DNA of 5,047 bases from an uncultured Bacteroidia bacterium (lineage in GTDB: Bacteria; Bacteroidota; Bacteroidia; Bacteroidales; UBA932): contig CADBPH010000072.1 of the NCBI GenBank assembly GCA_902796455.1, positions 1 to 5,047 on the forward strand, in the 5' to 3' direction. Positions 1 to 5,047 of this stretch are shown in pieces. How positions within the stretch are numbered: position 1 is the first letter of the stretch; each line of letters opens with the position of its first letter. The notes under the pieces are model-generated. The model was not told the DNA's origin. It searched no databases and saw only the letters and a program-made list of their open reading frames with translations. Position numbers and translations under genes: made by a program.

Positions 1-326
1 CCGGGAACCGTTGCGGCAGGCTGCAGCGGATGAAGCGCCTGGAATCCCGGCATCGCTGCGACTTCTTCGTTGATCTTGGGGTTGTACTTCATCGTACAGC
101 TACCTAAAGGATAGAATCCGGTATCAACCCCGAAGTTCATCTGTGACAGGTTGGTATAATGCCTCACCACGTCTACTTCACTCACCTGCGGAAGACGGGG
201 CGCCCCTTTTCTGGACAGCGTTTGCGGAATCTCCCCGACCCCACCGGCATACCGGCAGGCAGGAAGCGTATAGCCGCACCTTCCCTCGCGGGAAAGTTCA
301 AAGATCAATTTATCGTAATACTTCAT
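1..326 (-). CDS. gcvPB: Glycine dehydrogenase (decarboxylating) subunit 2, N-terminal part (P protein, GcvPB)
   Basis: This is the PLP-binding half of the split glycine cleavage P protein, which with GcvPA decarboxylates glycine and transfers the aminomethyl group to lipoylated GcvH in the cytoplasm. Only the first 108 residues are present; the family is usually about 480-490 residues, so roughly three quarters, including the PLP lysine, lies past the left edge. I translated it by hand: it opens [15 protein letters not shown] and carries the family-typical block [19 protein letters not shown] at residues 65-83, followed by a [11 protein letters not shown] segment. The frame is open with no stop or frameshift. 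The ATG at 326 lies 2 nt after the gcvPA stop and has an AGGGAG 8 nt upstream, so the start is well supported and translation is probably coupled to gcvPA. Residues about 23-46 between the N-terminal block and [13 protein letters not shown] form the least conserved-looking part. Confidence 0.95.
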   Translation of the reverse strand, partial: MKYYDKLIFELSREGRCGYTLPACRYAGGVGEIPQTLSRKGAPRLPQVSEVDVVRHYTNLSQMNFGVDTGFYPLGSCTMKYNPKINEEVAAMPGFQALHPLQPAATVP

Positions 327-328
327 GG

Positions 329-1657
329 CTAGATCTCCCTTACCAATTTTACGAGCGCATCGATCTCTTCCTTCGTACGCTTTTCCGTCACACAGAAACT
401 GACATACCCTTCCTCCGTCTCCAGGGCGGCAAAGAACCCGCCGTCGAGCAATTTCTTCTGCAAGTCGGCAACCGCCACGCAAGGAGACAGGACGAACTCC
501 TTGAGGAACGGACGTCCGGGGAAAACTTCCTCGAATTTCCCGGTTTTCAGCAGTTCATCGTGCAGGTAATGCGCGCCGCCATAAGAAAGGTTATTCACAT
601 CATAAAGCCCCTGCGGTCCCATCAGCGACGCATATACCGTCACGAAAAGGGCCATCAGGCTTTCGTTGGAGCAGATGTTGCTGGTCGCTTTCTCCCGGCG
701 GATGTGCTGCTCGCGCGCCTGGAGGGTCAGTACATAGCAGCGTTTCCCATCCGCATCGGTCGTCTGGCCGACAATCCGGCCGGGCAGCTTGCGGACATAG
801 TCCTTCCGGCATGCCATGAAGCCGACGTAGGGGCCGCCATAACAGAGCGGAATCCCCAGAGACTGTCCGTCGCCCACCGCAATGTCGAAATCCCATTCAC
901 CCGGCGTACGGAGAACGGCCAGGGCGGAGGGATCGCAGTATTCGACCACCACACCGCCGGCCCCGTGGACGGCGTCGGCAAAACCGGTGAAATCCTCGAT
1001 GATGCCGAAGCGGTTGAGTTCAGGGACGATTACACCCGCCACATCGCCTTTCGCCAGTTCCGCCTTCAGGGCGTCCAGACTGGTCTGACCGCCTTCCATG
1101 GCCACCGTACCGAGTTCCACGCCATGGAAACGGGCATAGGTCTCAACCACCTGGCGGACCTGCGGCAGCAAGGTCGCGGAAAGCAGGACGCGGGTCTTCT
1201 TCTTGGTGCAGGCTACGGCCATCATCATGGCTTCCGCAGCCGCGGTCGGCCCGTCATACATGGACGCATTGCTGACATCCATGCCGGTCAGTTCGCAAAT
1301 CAGACTCTGATACTCAAATATATACCGGAGCGTTCCTTGCGAGATTTCCGCCTGGTACGGCGTATAAGCCGTCAGGAACTCCGAGCGGGAGGTAATATAG
1401 GGAACAACCGAAGGGGTATAGTGGTCATACGCCCCGGCGCCGACGAAAACCGTCAGTTTCGTATTCTGGGCATCCAGTTTTTCAAAGAAAGTACGCACTT
1501 CCTGCTCGGAAAGGGCATCCGGCAGGTCATACTCCCCTTTGTGCAGGAATTCCTCCGGGACATCACTGTACAAGTCCCCGAGGGAAGAAACCCCGATGCG
1601 GCGGAGCATCCGGGAGATATCTTCTTCCGTATGCGGAAAATAAGAGAAGGTTCCCAT
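329..1657 (-). CDS. gcvPA: Glycine dehydrogenase (decarboxylating) subunit 1 (P protein, GcvPA)
   Basis: First subunit of the two-subunit P protein of the glycine cleavage system; it pairs with GcvPB to form the cytoplasmic PLP decarboxylase, in which the PLP lysine is supplied by GcvPB. From the chosen start it is 442 residues, a normal full length. Family blocks are clear: [10 protein letters not shown] at 71-80, [14 protein letters not shown] at 96-109, [10 protein letters not shown] at 129-138, [20 protein letters not shown] around 261-280 and [16 protein letters not shown] at 314-329. The reading frame extends upstream to an ATG at 1693, but that would overlap gcvH by 32 nt and add 12 residues (MPPLTSLPLPDS) that merely read through the gcvH end out of frame. 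The ATG at 1657 gives [18 protein letters not shown], the usual GcvPA N-terminus, 4 nt after the gcvH stop. No good Shine-Dalgarno is visible there, so coupling to gcvH translation is likely. No truncation or missing motif seen. Confidence 0.97.
   Translation of the reverse strand: MGTFSYFPHTEEDISRMLRRIGVSSLGDLYSDVPEEFLHKGEYDLPDALSEQEVRTFFEKLDAQNTKLTVFVGAGAYDHYTPSVVPYITSRSEFLTAYTPYQAEISQGTLRYIFEYQSLICELTGMDVSNASMYDGPTAAAEAMMMAVACTKKKTRVLLSATLLPQVRQVVETYARFHGVELGTVAMEGGQTSLDALKAELAKGDVAGVIVPELNRFGIIEDFTGFADAVHGAGGVVVEYCDPSALAVLRTPGEWDFDIAVGDGQSLGIPLCYGGPYVGFMACRKDYVRKLPGRIVGQTTDADGKRCYVLTLQAREQHIRREKATSNICSNESLMALFVTVYASLMGPQGLYDVNNLSYGGAHYLHDELLKTGKFEEVFPGRPFLKEFVLSPCVAVADLQKKLLDGGFFAALETEEGYVSFCVTEKRTKEEIDALVKLVREI
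335..340 (-). promoter_or_regulatory. Shine-Dalgarno-like AGGGAG before gcvPB
   Basis: AGGGAG lies 8 nt upstream of the gcvPB ATG, inside the last sense codons of gcvPA (Arg-Glu just before Ile-stop). It is the best ribosome-binding site in the window and fixes the gcvPB start. Most other starts here have no such site, as is common in Bacteroidota, so it could also be a chance product of the Arg-Glu codons. Confidence 0.5.
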
Positions 1658-1661
1658 ACTG

Positions 1662-2039
1662 TCAGGCAATGGAAGACTCGTAAGCGGCGGCATCCATGAG
1701 TTTATCCAACTCGGAAGGATCGCTGATCTTTACCTTGATGATCCAGGCGGCGAAGGCATCCTGATTGATCAATTCCGGCTCATCTTCCAGGGCACCGTTG
1801 ACCTCGACGACTGTCCCGCTGACGGGAGCATACAGGTCACTGGAGGCCTTGACGCTTTCCAGGGCGCCGAATTCCTCTCCGGCATTCACCTCATCGTCCA
1901 CCTCGGGCATGTCCACATAGGTGATGTCCCCCATTTCCGCCTGTGCGAAATCCGAAACACCGATGACGGCAATACCGTCTTCCACCTTGACCCATTCGTG
2001 CGATTCACTATAAAGCAAACCTTCAAGTACTTTACTCAT
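1662..2039 (-). CDS. gcvH: Glycine cleavage system H protein (lipoyl carrier)
   Basis: Small cytoplasmic shuttle protein that carries the aminomethyl intermediate on a lipoyl-lysine arm between the P, T and L proteins. It is 125 residues, close to the usual 125-130. The lipoylation site is plain: GALESVKASSDLYAPVSG, with the modified lysine at Lys64 in the ESVKA context. The N-terminal block SESHEWVKVEDGIAVIGVSDFAQAEMGDI and the following VDMPEVDDEVNAGE are family-typical, as is the C-terminal INQDAFAAWIIKVKISDPSELDKLMDAAAY. The ATG at 2039 is preceded by a 26 nt AT-rich gap with no Shine-Dalgarno but with a small AT palindrome. It sits between gcvT and gcvPA in the common T-H-PA-PB order. 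Its maturation needs lipoate ligase or the octanoyltransferase/LipA route, not encoded here. Confidence 0.98.
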   Translation of the reverse strand: MSKVLEGLLYSESHEWVKVEDGIAVIGVSDFAQAEMGDITYVDMPEVDDEVNAGEEFGALESVKASSDLYAPVSGTVVEVNGALEDEPELINQDAFAAWIIKVKISDPSELDKLMDAAAYESSIA

Positions 2040-2042
2040 TGT

Positions 2043-2057
2043 TATTAAAAATTAATA
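2043..2057 (-). repeat. AT-only inverted repeat in the gcvT-gcvH gap
   Basis: The minus strand reads TATTAA-TTT-TTAATA, a perfect 6 bp inverted repeat with a 3 nt spacer, ending 3 nt before the gcvH ATG. It fills most of the 26 nt gap. All stem pairs are A-T, so a hairpin would be weak and there is no following T-run of the kind expected of an intrinsic terminator. It may simply be the AT-rich, structure-poor leader that Bacteroidota use for translation initiation; a protein-binding site is possible but unsupported. Confidence 0.45.
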
Positions 2058-2065
2058 TGTTAAAA

Positions 2066-3169
2066 CTATTTCTTGTCAGTCGGCTGATAGAAACGTTTCT
2101 TCACGACGATGCCCGGGAAGACTTTCTTCCGGATCCGGACGCACAGCGGGGTTCCGAGGGCGGCATAGGCCTTGTCCACGAGGGCGAAGCAAATGCTCTT
2201 GTCCAGGGAAATCGAATGATATCCCGTCGTCACGACCCCCACTTCCGCCCCCTCGGGCGTCTCTACCGGGTATGTCGCACGCGGAATCGCCTTGTCCTGA
2301 ATCTCAATCCCGACCAGCTTCTTTTCCAACGCTCCGGCCTTCTGGGCGGCCAGCGCCTCTTTGCCGATGAACTCTTCCTTGTCCATCTTGCAGAACATGC
2401 CGAGCCCCGCCATGACCGGCGAGATGTCCGCAGACAACTCGTCGCCGTACAGCGGCAACCCTGCCTCGAAACGCAAGGTATCGCGGCAGCCCAGTCCGCA
2501 CGGTTCGACTCCCGCTTCGAGCAAGGTGTTCCAGATTTCCACGGTCCCCTGCGGGTCCGCATAGATTTCAAACCCGTCTTCGCCGGTATATCCCGTCCGG
2601 CTGACGATCATGCGGCATCCCTTGTAATCGAAGTCGCGATAGGTATAGAATGTCAGGGCGGCCGCTTCTACCAGACCGAGCTCGCTGACCAGGACCTTTT
2701 CCGCATCCGGGCCCTGAACGGCAATCTGCCCCCAGGCATCGGACCGGTTGTCCACGACCACATCATATCCCGCGGCATTCTCCAGCATCCACTGGTAATC
2801 TTTCTCGATATTGGCCGCATTCACGACGAGCAGAAACGCATCCTTCGCCTCCTCTTTGTAAACGAGCAGATCGTCCACCGTTCCCCCGTCGGGATACAGC
2901 ATCATCCCGTAAAGGATCTCCCCGGCGGTCATGTTCCGGACATCATTGGTGAAGATATGCCCCACGAATTTCACAGCATCCAGCCCGCTGATAAAGATTT
3001 CACCCATGTGCGAAACATCGAACATGCCGACACGCTGCCGGACGGCCAGGTGTTCCTGGGTGATTGATGAATACTGGATCGGCATCATGAAGCCGGCAAA
3101 CGGGCTCATTTTCGCCCCCAGGGCCACATGGCTGTCGTACAGACACGTTTTCTTCAGGTTTTCTTCCAT
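2066..3169 (-). CDS. gcvT: Glycine cleavage system T protein (aminomethyltransferase)
   Basis: Cytoplasmic folate enzyme that takes the aminomethyl group from lipoyl-GcvH, releases ammonia and forms 5,10-methylene-tetrahydrofolate. From the ATG at 3169 it is 367 residues, typical for the family. Visible blocks: ALGAKMSPFAGFMMPIQY at 16-33, DVSHMGE at 51-57, GGTVDDLLVY at 95-104 holding the family's catalytic Asp pair (99-100), VSRTGYTGEDGFEIY at 189-203, and GLGCRDTLRFEAGLPLYG at 225-242, where Cys replaces the more usual Ala of GLGARDTLR. The C-terminal barrel ends KKRFYQPTDKK. An in-frame ATG at 3193 would add eight residues (MNMINTTI). I prefer 3169 because homology starts around KKTCLYD, and the eight extra codons are AT-rich and include ATA, unlike the rest of the gene; however, an AGGGA lies 6 nt before 3193, so that start remains possible. 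First gcv gene of the cluster, directly behind the nuclease gene. Confidence 0.96.
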   Translation of the reverse strand: MEENLKKTCLYDSHVALGAKMSPFAGFMMPIQYSSITQEHLAVRQRVGMFDVSHMGEIFISGLDAVKFVGHIFTNDVRNMTAGEILYGMMLYPDGGTVDDLLVYKEEAKDAFLLVVNAANIEKDYQWMLENAAGYDVVVDNRSDAWGQIAVQGPDAEKVLVSELGLVEAAALTFYTYRDFDYKGCRMIVSRTGYTGEDGFEIYADPQGTVEIWNTLLEAGVEPCGLGCRDTLRFEAGLPLYGDELSADISPVMAGLGMFCKMDKEEFIGKEALAAQKAGALEKKLVGIEIQDKAIPRATYPVETPEGAEVGVVTTGYHSISLDKSICFALVDKAYAALGTPLCVRIRKKVFPGIVVKKRFYQPTDKK

Positions 3170-3204
3170 AATCGTTGTATTTATCATATTCATTTTCAGT
3201 CCCT
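3170..3204 (-). promoter_or_regulatory. gcvT leader with two competing starts
   Basis: This stretch covers the end of the nuclease gene, its TGA (3198-3196) and an AT-rich leader up to the preferred gcvT ATG at 3169. AGGGA at 3204-3200 sits 6 nt before an alternative ATG at 3193. If 3169 is the start, the leader is 26 nt, the same length as the gcvT-gcvH gap and similarly AT-rich. I see no glycine riboswitch: there is no room for one between the nuclease stop and gcvT. Confidence 0.4.
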
Positions 3205-4059
3205 GTCAAGCCGCCAGTCATGCAGGTCGAACACTGCTTCGACGGACTCCTGGACATTGTCCGGCAGGTTGTAGAACAAATCCATCCCCAGCTCCTGCTC
3301 GAGGTCGTCCACGCTCATGGCGTAATCCCGGACGACAGTACCGCCGGATTCATTGGGGAAAATGAACCCGATCGCCGTATAAGTCCCATTTTTCTTCCTG
3401 GCCAGAAGGGCCTTGAAAAAAGCATCCGGGACCTTCACCTTGTTCTCACCGATCGTCCCGTAAAGATTCCGGCCGAGAATCGGGCCGGCGACAATCCAGA
3501 TTTTCTTGTAGTAGCGGGCTTCATACCGTACCTGTTTTTCCAGGTCATTCCACAAGCCGCTGTTCAGATTCCGGTTCTGCGGACACACATTGGTCAGGTA
3601 AAAACACTCGCGCATGGTCTGGGAACTCCATTTCATGTCCCCGGACGGTGCCATGTGCCCCCGGTCCCAGCCGGAACCGATATAATCGCGGTCATAAGCC
3701 TGGCGCCCCTTGACATCCGGATCGGGCGTGAATTTCTCCGCCCGCTCGAAATCTCCGTACAATTCGGAATCCTGCAATTCGTAAGCGACCCAGTTGGGAA
3801 TCCGGTCGCGGGAGTTGTACGAAAGCGTATACCCCATGTGCTCGACAATCGTGTTGTCCTTGTCATCCAGCAGATAAGGGATTTCCAAGCCCCGCAACTG
3901 CCTGGATACTTCCCGGCCGGCCTGGGCGTCGGATTCCGAAACAAGGGTCCCCGATGGAAGGAAAGTTTCGGCAACCGGCTCCGCCCCCACCTGCCGGAAA
4001 CGGCAGGAAGAGACGCAGGCAAGTGCAAAAACTATAATTATCAGGTGCTTCTGTTTCAT
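3196..4059 (-). CDS. Lipoprotein DNA/RNA non-specific endonuclease (NucA/Serratia nuclease family)
   Basis: Predicted exported, membrane-anchored nuclease that would cut DNA and RNA without strong sequence preference, using a His general base and one bound divalent metal. It has 287 residues. Residues 1-18 form a signal peptide (MKQKH, then a hydrophobic stretch LIIIVFALACV) ending in a lipobox VSSC with Cys19 as the lipidated residue. The residues after Cys (RFRQVG) lack the acidic lipoprotein export signal known from surface lipoproteins of Bacteroidota, so I infer a periplasm-facing anchor. The catalytic block WDRGHMAPSGD is at 131-141, with His135 as the expected base. The metal-binding helix is LNSGLWNDLE at 165-174; Asn166 and Glu174 keep the 8-residue spacing of Asn119 and Glu127 in Serratia nuclease. 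Further family features include ECFYLTNVCPQN (151-162) and IWIVAGPI (187-194). It starts 3 nt after the SUMF1-fold gene and ends just before gcvT, suggesting one transcript. Likely roles are nucleic acid scavenging or digestion; the exact role is not shown. Confidence 0.93.
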   Translation of the reverse strand: MKQKHLIIIVFALACVSSCRFRQVGAEPVAETFLPSGTLVSESDAQAGREVSRQLRGLEIPYLLDDKDNTIVEHMGYTLSYNSRDRIPNWVAYELQDSELYGDFERAEKFTPDPDVKGRQAYDRDYIGSGWDRGHMAPSGDMKWSSQTMRECFYLTNVCPQNRNLNSGLWNDLEKQVRYEARYYKKIWIVAGPILGRNLYGTIGENKVKVPDAFFKALLARKKNGTYTAIGFIFPNESGGTVVRDYAMSVDDLEQELGMDLFYNLPDNVQESVEAVFDLHDWRLDRD

Positions 4060-4062
4060 CCA

Positions 4063-5047
4063 CTACAGCGCTAACCTGAATCCGAAGGTTCCCTTTACAT
4101 TGGAGGCGGGAATCTTGGAGCGATTGGAAACCCGGCAGGCATTCCACGCACTGGCCGCGCTGCCGCCCCGGTTGACATGGAGTTCGGATTTCTCCGGCTC
4201 CTGCCCGTACGGGCCATAATAATCCTGGCACCATTCCCAGACATTCCCGCTCATGTCATAGATTCCGAGCTCGTTCGGGCGCAGGGTCTTGACCGGCGCC
4301 ACTTTGCCGCCTTTCTGGCCGCCTTTGTCATCGGTCTGGGTATAAACAGCCACCGTATAGATTTCGTGCGAACCGGAATACCGGTAGCCCCGGCTCTTGA
4401 CGCCTCCCCGGGCGGCAAATTCCCACTCCGCCTCGGTCGGAAGCCGGAACTTCCTGCCCGTCAACTCATTCAATTTGAGGAGGAACTCCTGGCTCTTGTA
4501 CCAGGACACATTGATGACCGGCTTGTTGGGCATCCGCTCGTCATTACCGACAGGCAGGACCCCCATGACGGCTTTCCACTGCGCGACGGTCACTTCGGTC
4601 TGGCCGATTTCAAAGCCCTCGACATCCACATGCTGGACCGGCTGCTCATCTTCCTTCCCGTACGTTCCCTGCTCGAGAGTTGCGCCCATCATAAAGGAGC
4701 CGCCGGTAACGCCGATCATATTGATATTTACTCCATTGACCGAGATCACTTCATTCGAAGAAACATGTTCCCGCTCCGGTTTCTGATCGATATACACCGC
4801 ACGGTAGATATCCGGCACCGGTTTCCCGGTAGGTACCGCAAGACGGAAAGTCAGGCCGCCACCCTTGATGTAGCCCCCGACGCCTTCCCGCTCATCGGCA
4901 GACCGGACAACATACACGTCTCCGCTTGCAGCGCCGGTAGGATCGACCGCCAGTTCGTGGACTCCCTCTTCATCCCAGAGATCGCCGCACCACTCCCGGA
5001 CATTCTCCAGGGGTTTGATCTGCCCGACATAGGCGGCATACTCCCAC
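4063..5047 (-). CDS. SUMF1/FGE-fold (formylglycine-generating enzyme-like) protein, 5' end missing
   Basis: The frame is open from the right edge to a TAG at 4065-4063, giving at least 327 residues; the true start is outside the window. A GTG at 4917 is an unlikely start because clear protein signal lies upstream of it. Numbering from the first complete codon (5046), residues 1-72 look like the end of one SUMF1/FGE domain and 109-327 a complete second one. The second shows GVTGGSFMMGA (112-122), GQTEVTVAQWKAVM (148-161), FRLPTEAEWEFAARGG (200-215), GIYDMSGNVWEWCQDYYG (261-278), RGGS (293-296) and GTFGFRLAL (319-327). Against human SUMF1 the second active-site Cys aligns with Cys304, but the first aligns with Ser299, so sulfatase-activating catalysis is doubtful. 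Many bacterial proteins of this fold have other or structural roles, as in gliding protein GldK. No sulfatase is adjacent. The stop is 3 nt before the nuclease start, so the two are probably cotranslated. Function not assigned. Confidence 0.88.
   Translation of the reverse strand, partial: WEYAAYVGQIKPLENVREWCGDLWDEEGVHELAVDPTGAASGDVYVVRSADEREGVGGYIKGGGLTFRLAVPTGKPVPDIYRAVYIDQKPEREHVSSNEVISVNGVNINMIGVTGGSFMMGATLEQGTYGKEDEQPVQHVDVEGFEIGQTEVTVAQWKAVMGVLPVGNDERMPNKPVINVSWYKSQEFLLKLNELTGRKFRLPTEAEWEFAARGGVKSRGYRYSGSHEIYTVAVYTQTDDKGGQKGGKVAPVKTLRPNELGIYDMSGNVWEWCQDYYGPYGQEPEKSELHVNRGGSAASAWNACRVSNRSKIPASNVKGTFGFRLAL
4831..5046 (-). other. Degenerate first SUMF1/FGE domain remnant inside the partial gene
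   Basis: These 72 codons show the hallmarks of an FGE-domain C-terminal half in order, but compressed and eroded: WEYAA at the edge, ENVREWCGDLW (residues 14-24), DPTGAASGDVYVVR (35-48) and GGLTFRLAV (63-71). They match WEFAA, GNVWEWCQDYY, VNRGG and GTFGFRLAL of the second domain. Only 12 residues separate the end of WEYAA from NVREWC, where the second domain has about 50. RGGS has become RSAD, and no cysteine stands at the catalytic positions. I infer a duplicated domain kept as a scaffold rather than an enzyme. Confidence 0.7.

Noticed and set aside
200..326. Possible frameshift near the start of gcvPB
   Set aside because: A first reading seemed to break after the LPA residues, but re-reading bases 241-270 shows a continuous frame ([16 protein letters not shown]) through to [13 protein letters not shown] and the left edge.
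1315..1322. TATATTTG on the minus strand, matching the Bacteroidota -7 promoter element TAnnTTTG
   Set aside because: It encodes part of the conserved YIFEYQ block of GcvPA and has no TTTG at the expected -33 spacing, so protein conservation explains it.
1658..1693. Upstream ATG at 1693 as the gcvPA start
   Set aside because: It would overlap gcvH and add a non-homologous 12-residue tail; [14 protein letters not shown] at 1657 is the family-typical N-terminus.
143..1699. A 518-codon open frame on the plus strand opposite gcvPA and part of gcvPB
   Set aside because: It lies in exact codon register with gcvPA, so its stops would require TTA, CTA or TCA sense codons in gcvPA, which that gene does not use. 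The product has no recognisable domain and is rich in His, Arg and Gly, as antisense translations of GC-rich genes usually are.
2039..3067. A 342-codon open frame on the plus strand opposite gcvT
   Set aside because: It is also in codon register with gcvT and ends exactly where gcvT uses TCA serine codons. gcvT itself has full family motifs, so this is a shadow frame.
3175..4074. A 299-codon open frame on the plus strand opposite the nuclease gene
   Set aside because: It is in register with the nuclease gene, which contains no TTA, CTA or TCA codons. There is no recognisable domain, while the minus-strand protein has a lipobox and complete catalytic motifs.
4851..5039. A 62-codon minus-strand frame starting MPPMSGRSNPW near the right edge
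   Set aside because: It overlaps, in another frame, the open SUMF1-fold frame that shows ENVREWC and GGLTFRLAV landmarks. The small frame has no family signal.

Overview
The window reads as one tightly packed minus-strand gene run that starts beyond the right edge and continues past the left edge. Protein style suggests a Bacteroidales-type member of the Bacteroidota, possibly Alistipes or Rikenellaceae-like. The clues are a lipoprotein DNA/RNA nuclease, a formylglycine-generating-enzyme (SUMF1/FGE) fold protein next to it, near absence of Shine-Dalgarno sites with AT-rich leaders instead, and moderately high GC coding DNA. This taxonomic call is inference from sequence style, not from a marker gene.

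In transcription order (right to left) the genes are: a 5'-truncated SUMF1/FGE-fold protein (5047-4063), 3 nt gap; a secreted lipoprotein nuclease of the NucA/Serratia-nuclease family (4059-3196), 26 nt AT-rich leader (2 nt if the upstream ATG is used); gcvT, aminomethyltransferase (3169-2066), 26 nt AT-rich gap; gcvH, lipoyl carrier (2039-1662), 4 nt gap; gcvPA, glycine dehydrogenase subunit 1 (1657-329), 2 nt gap; gcvPB, glycine dehydrogenase subunit 2, cut by the left edge (326-1). The longest non-coding stretch is about 26 nt, so no region over 300 bases lacks a gene. I saw no tRNA, rRNA, CRISPR array, insertion sequence or convincing terminator or sigma-factor promoter.

The four gcv genes encode the T, H and P proteins of the glycine cleavage system. 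P (a GcvPA-GcvPB heterodimer) decarboxylates glycine with PLP and passes the aminomethyl group to the lipoyl arm of H. T then releases ammonia and loads the one-carbon unit onto tetrahydrofolate as 5,10-methylene-THF. The L protein (dihydrolipoyl dehydrogenase) that reoxidises H is not in the window. The two upstream genes are cell-envelope or secreted-type proteins with no textbook link to glycine cleavage, yet their spacing suggests cotranscription with it.

I did not find a clearly new system. The points most worth a second look are the SUMF1-fold protein, which carries a shrunken, degenerate domain ahead of an intact-looking second domain whose first catalytic cysteine is replaced by serine, and the unusual coupling of a lipoprotein nuclease to the gcv operon.
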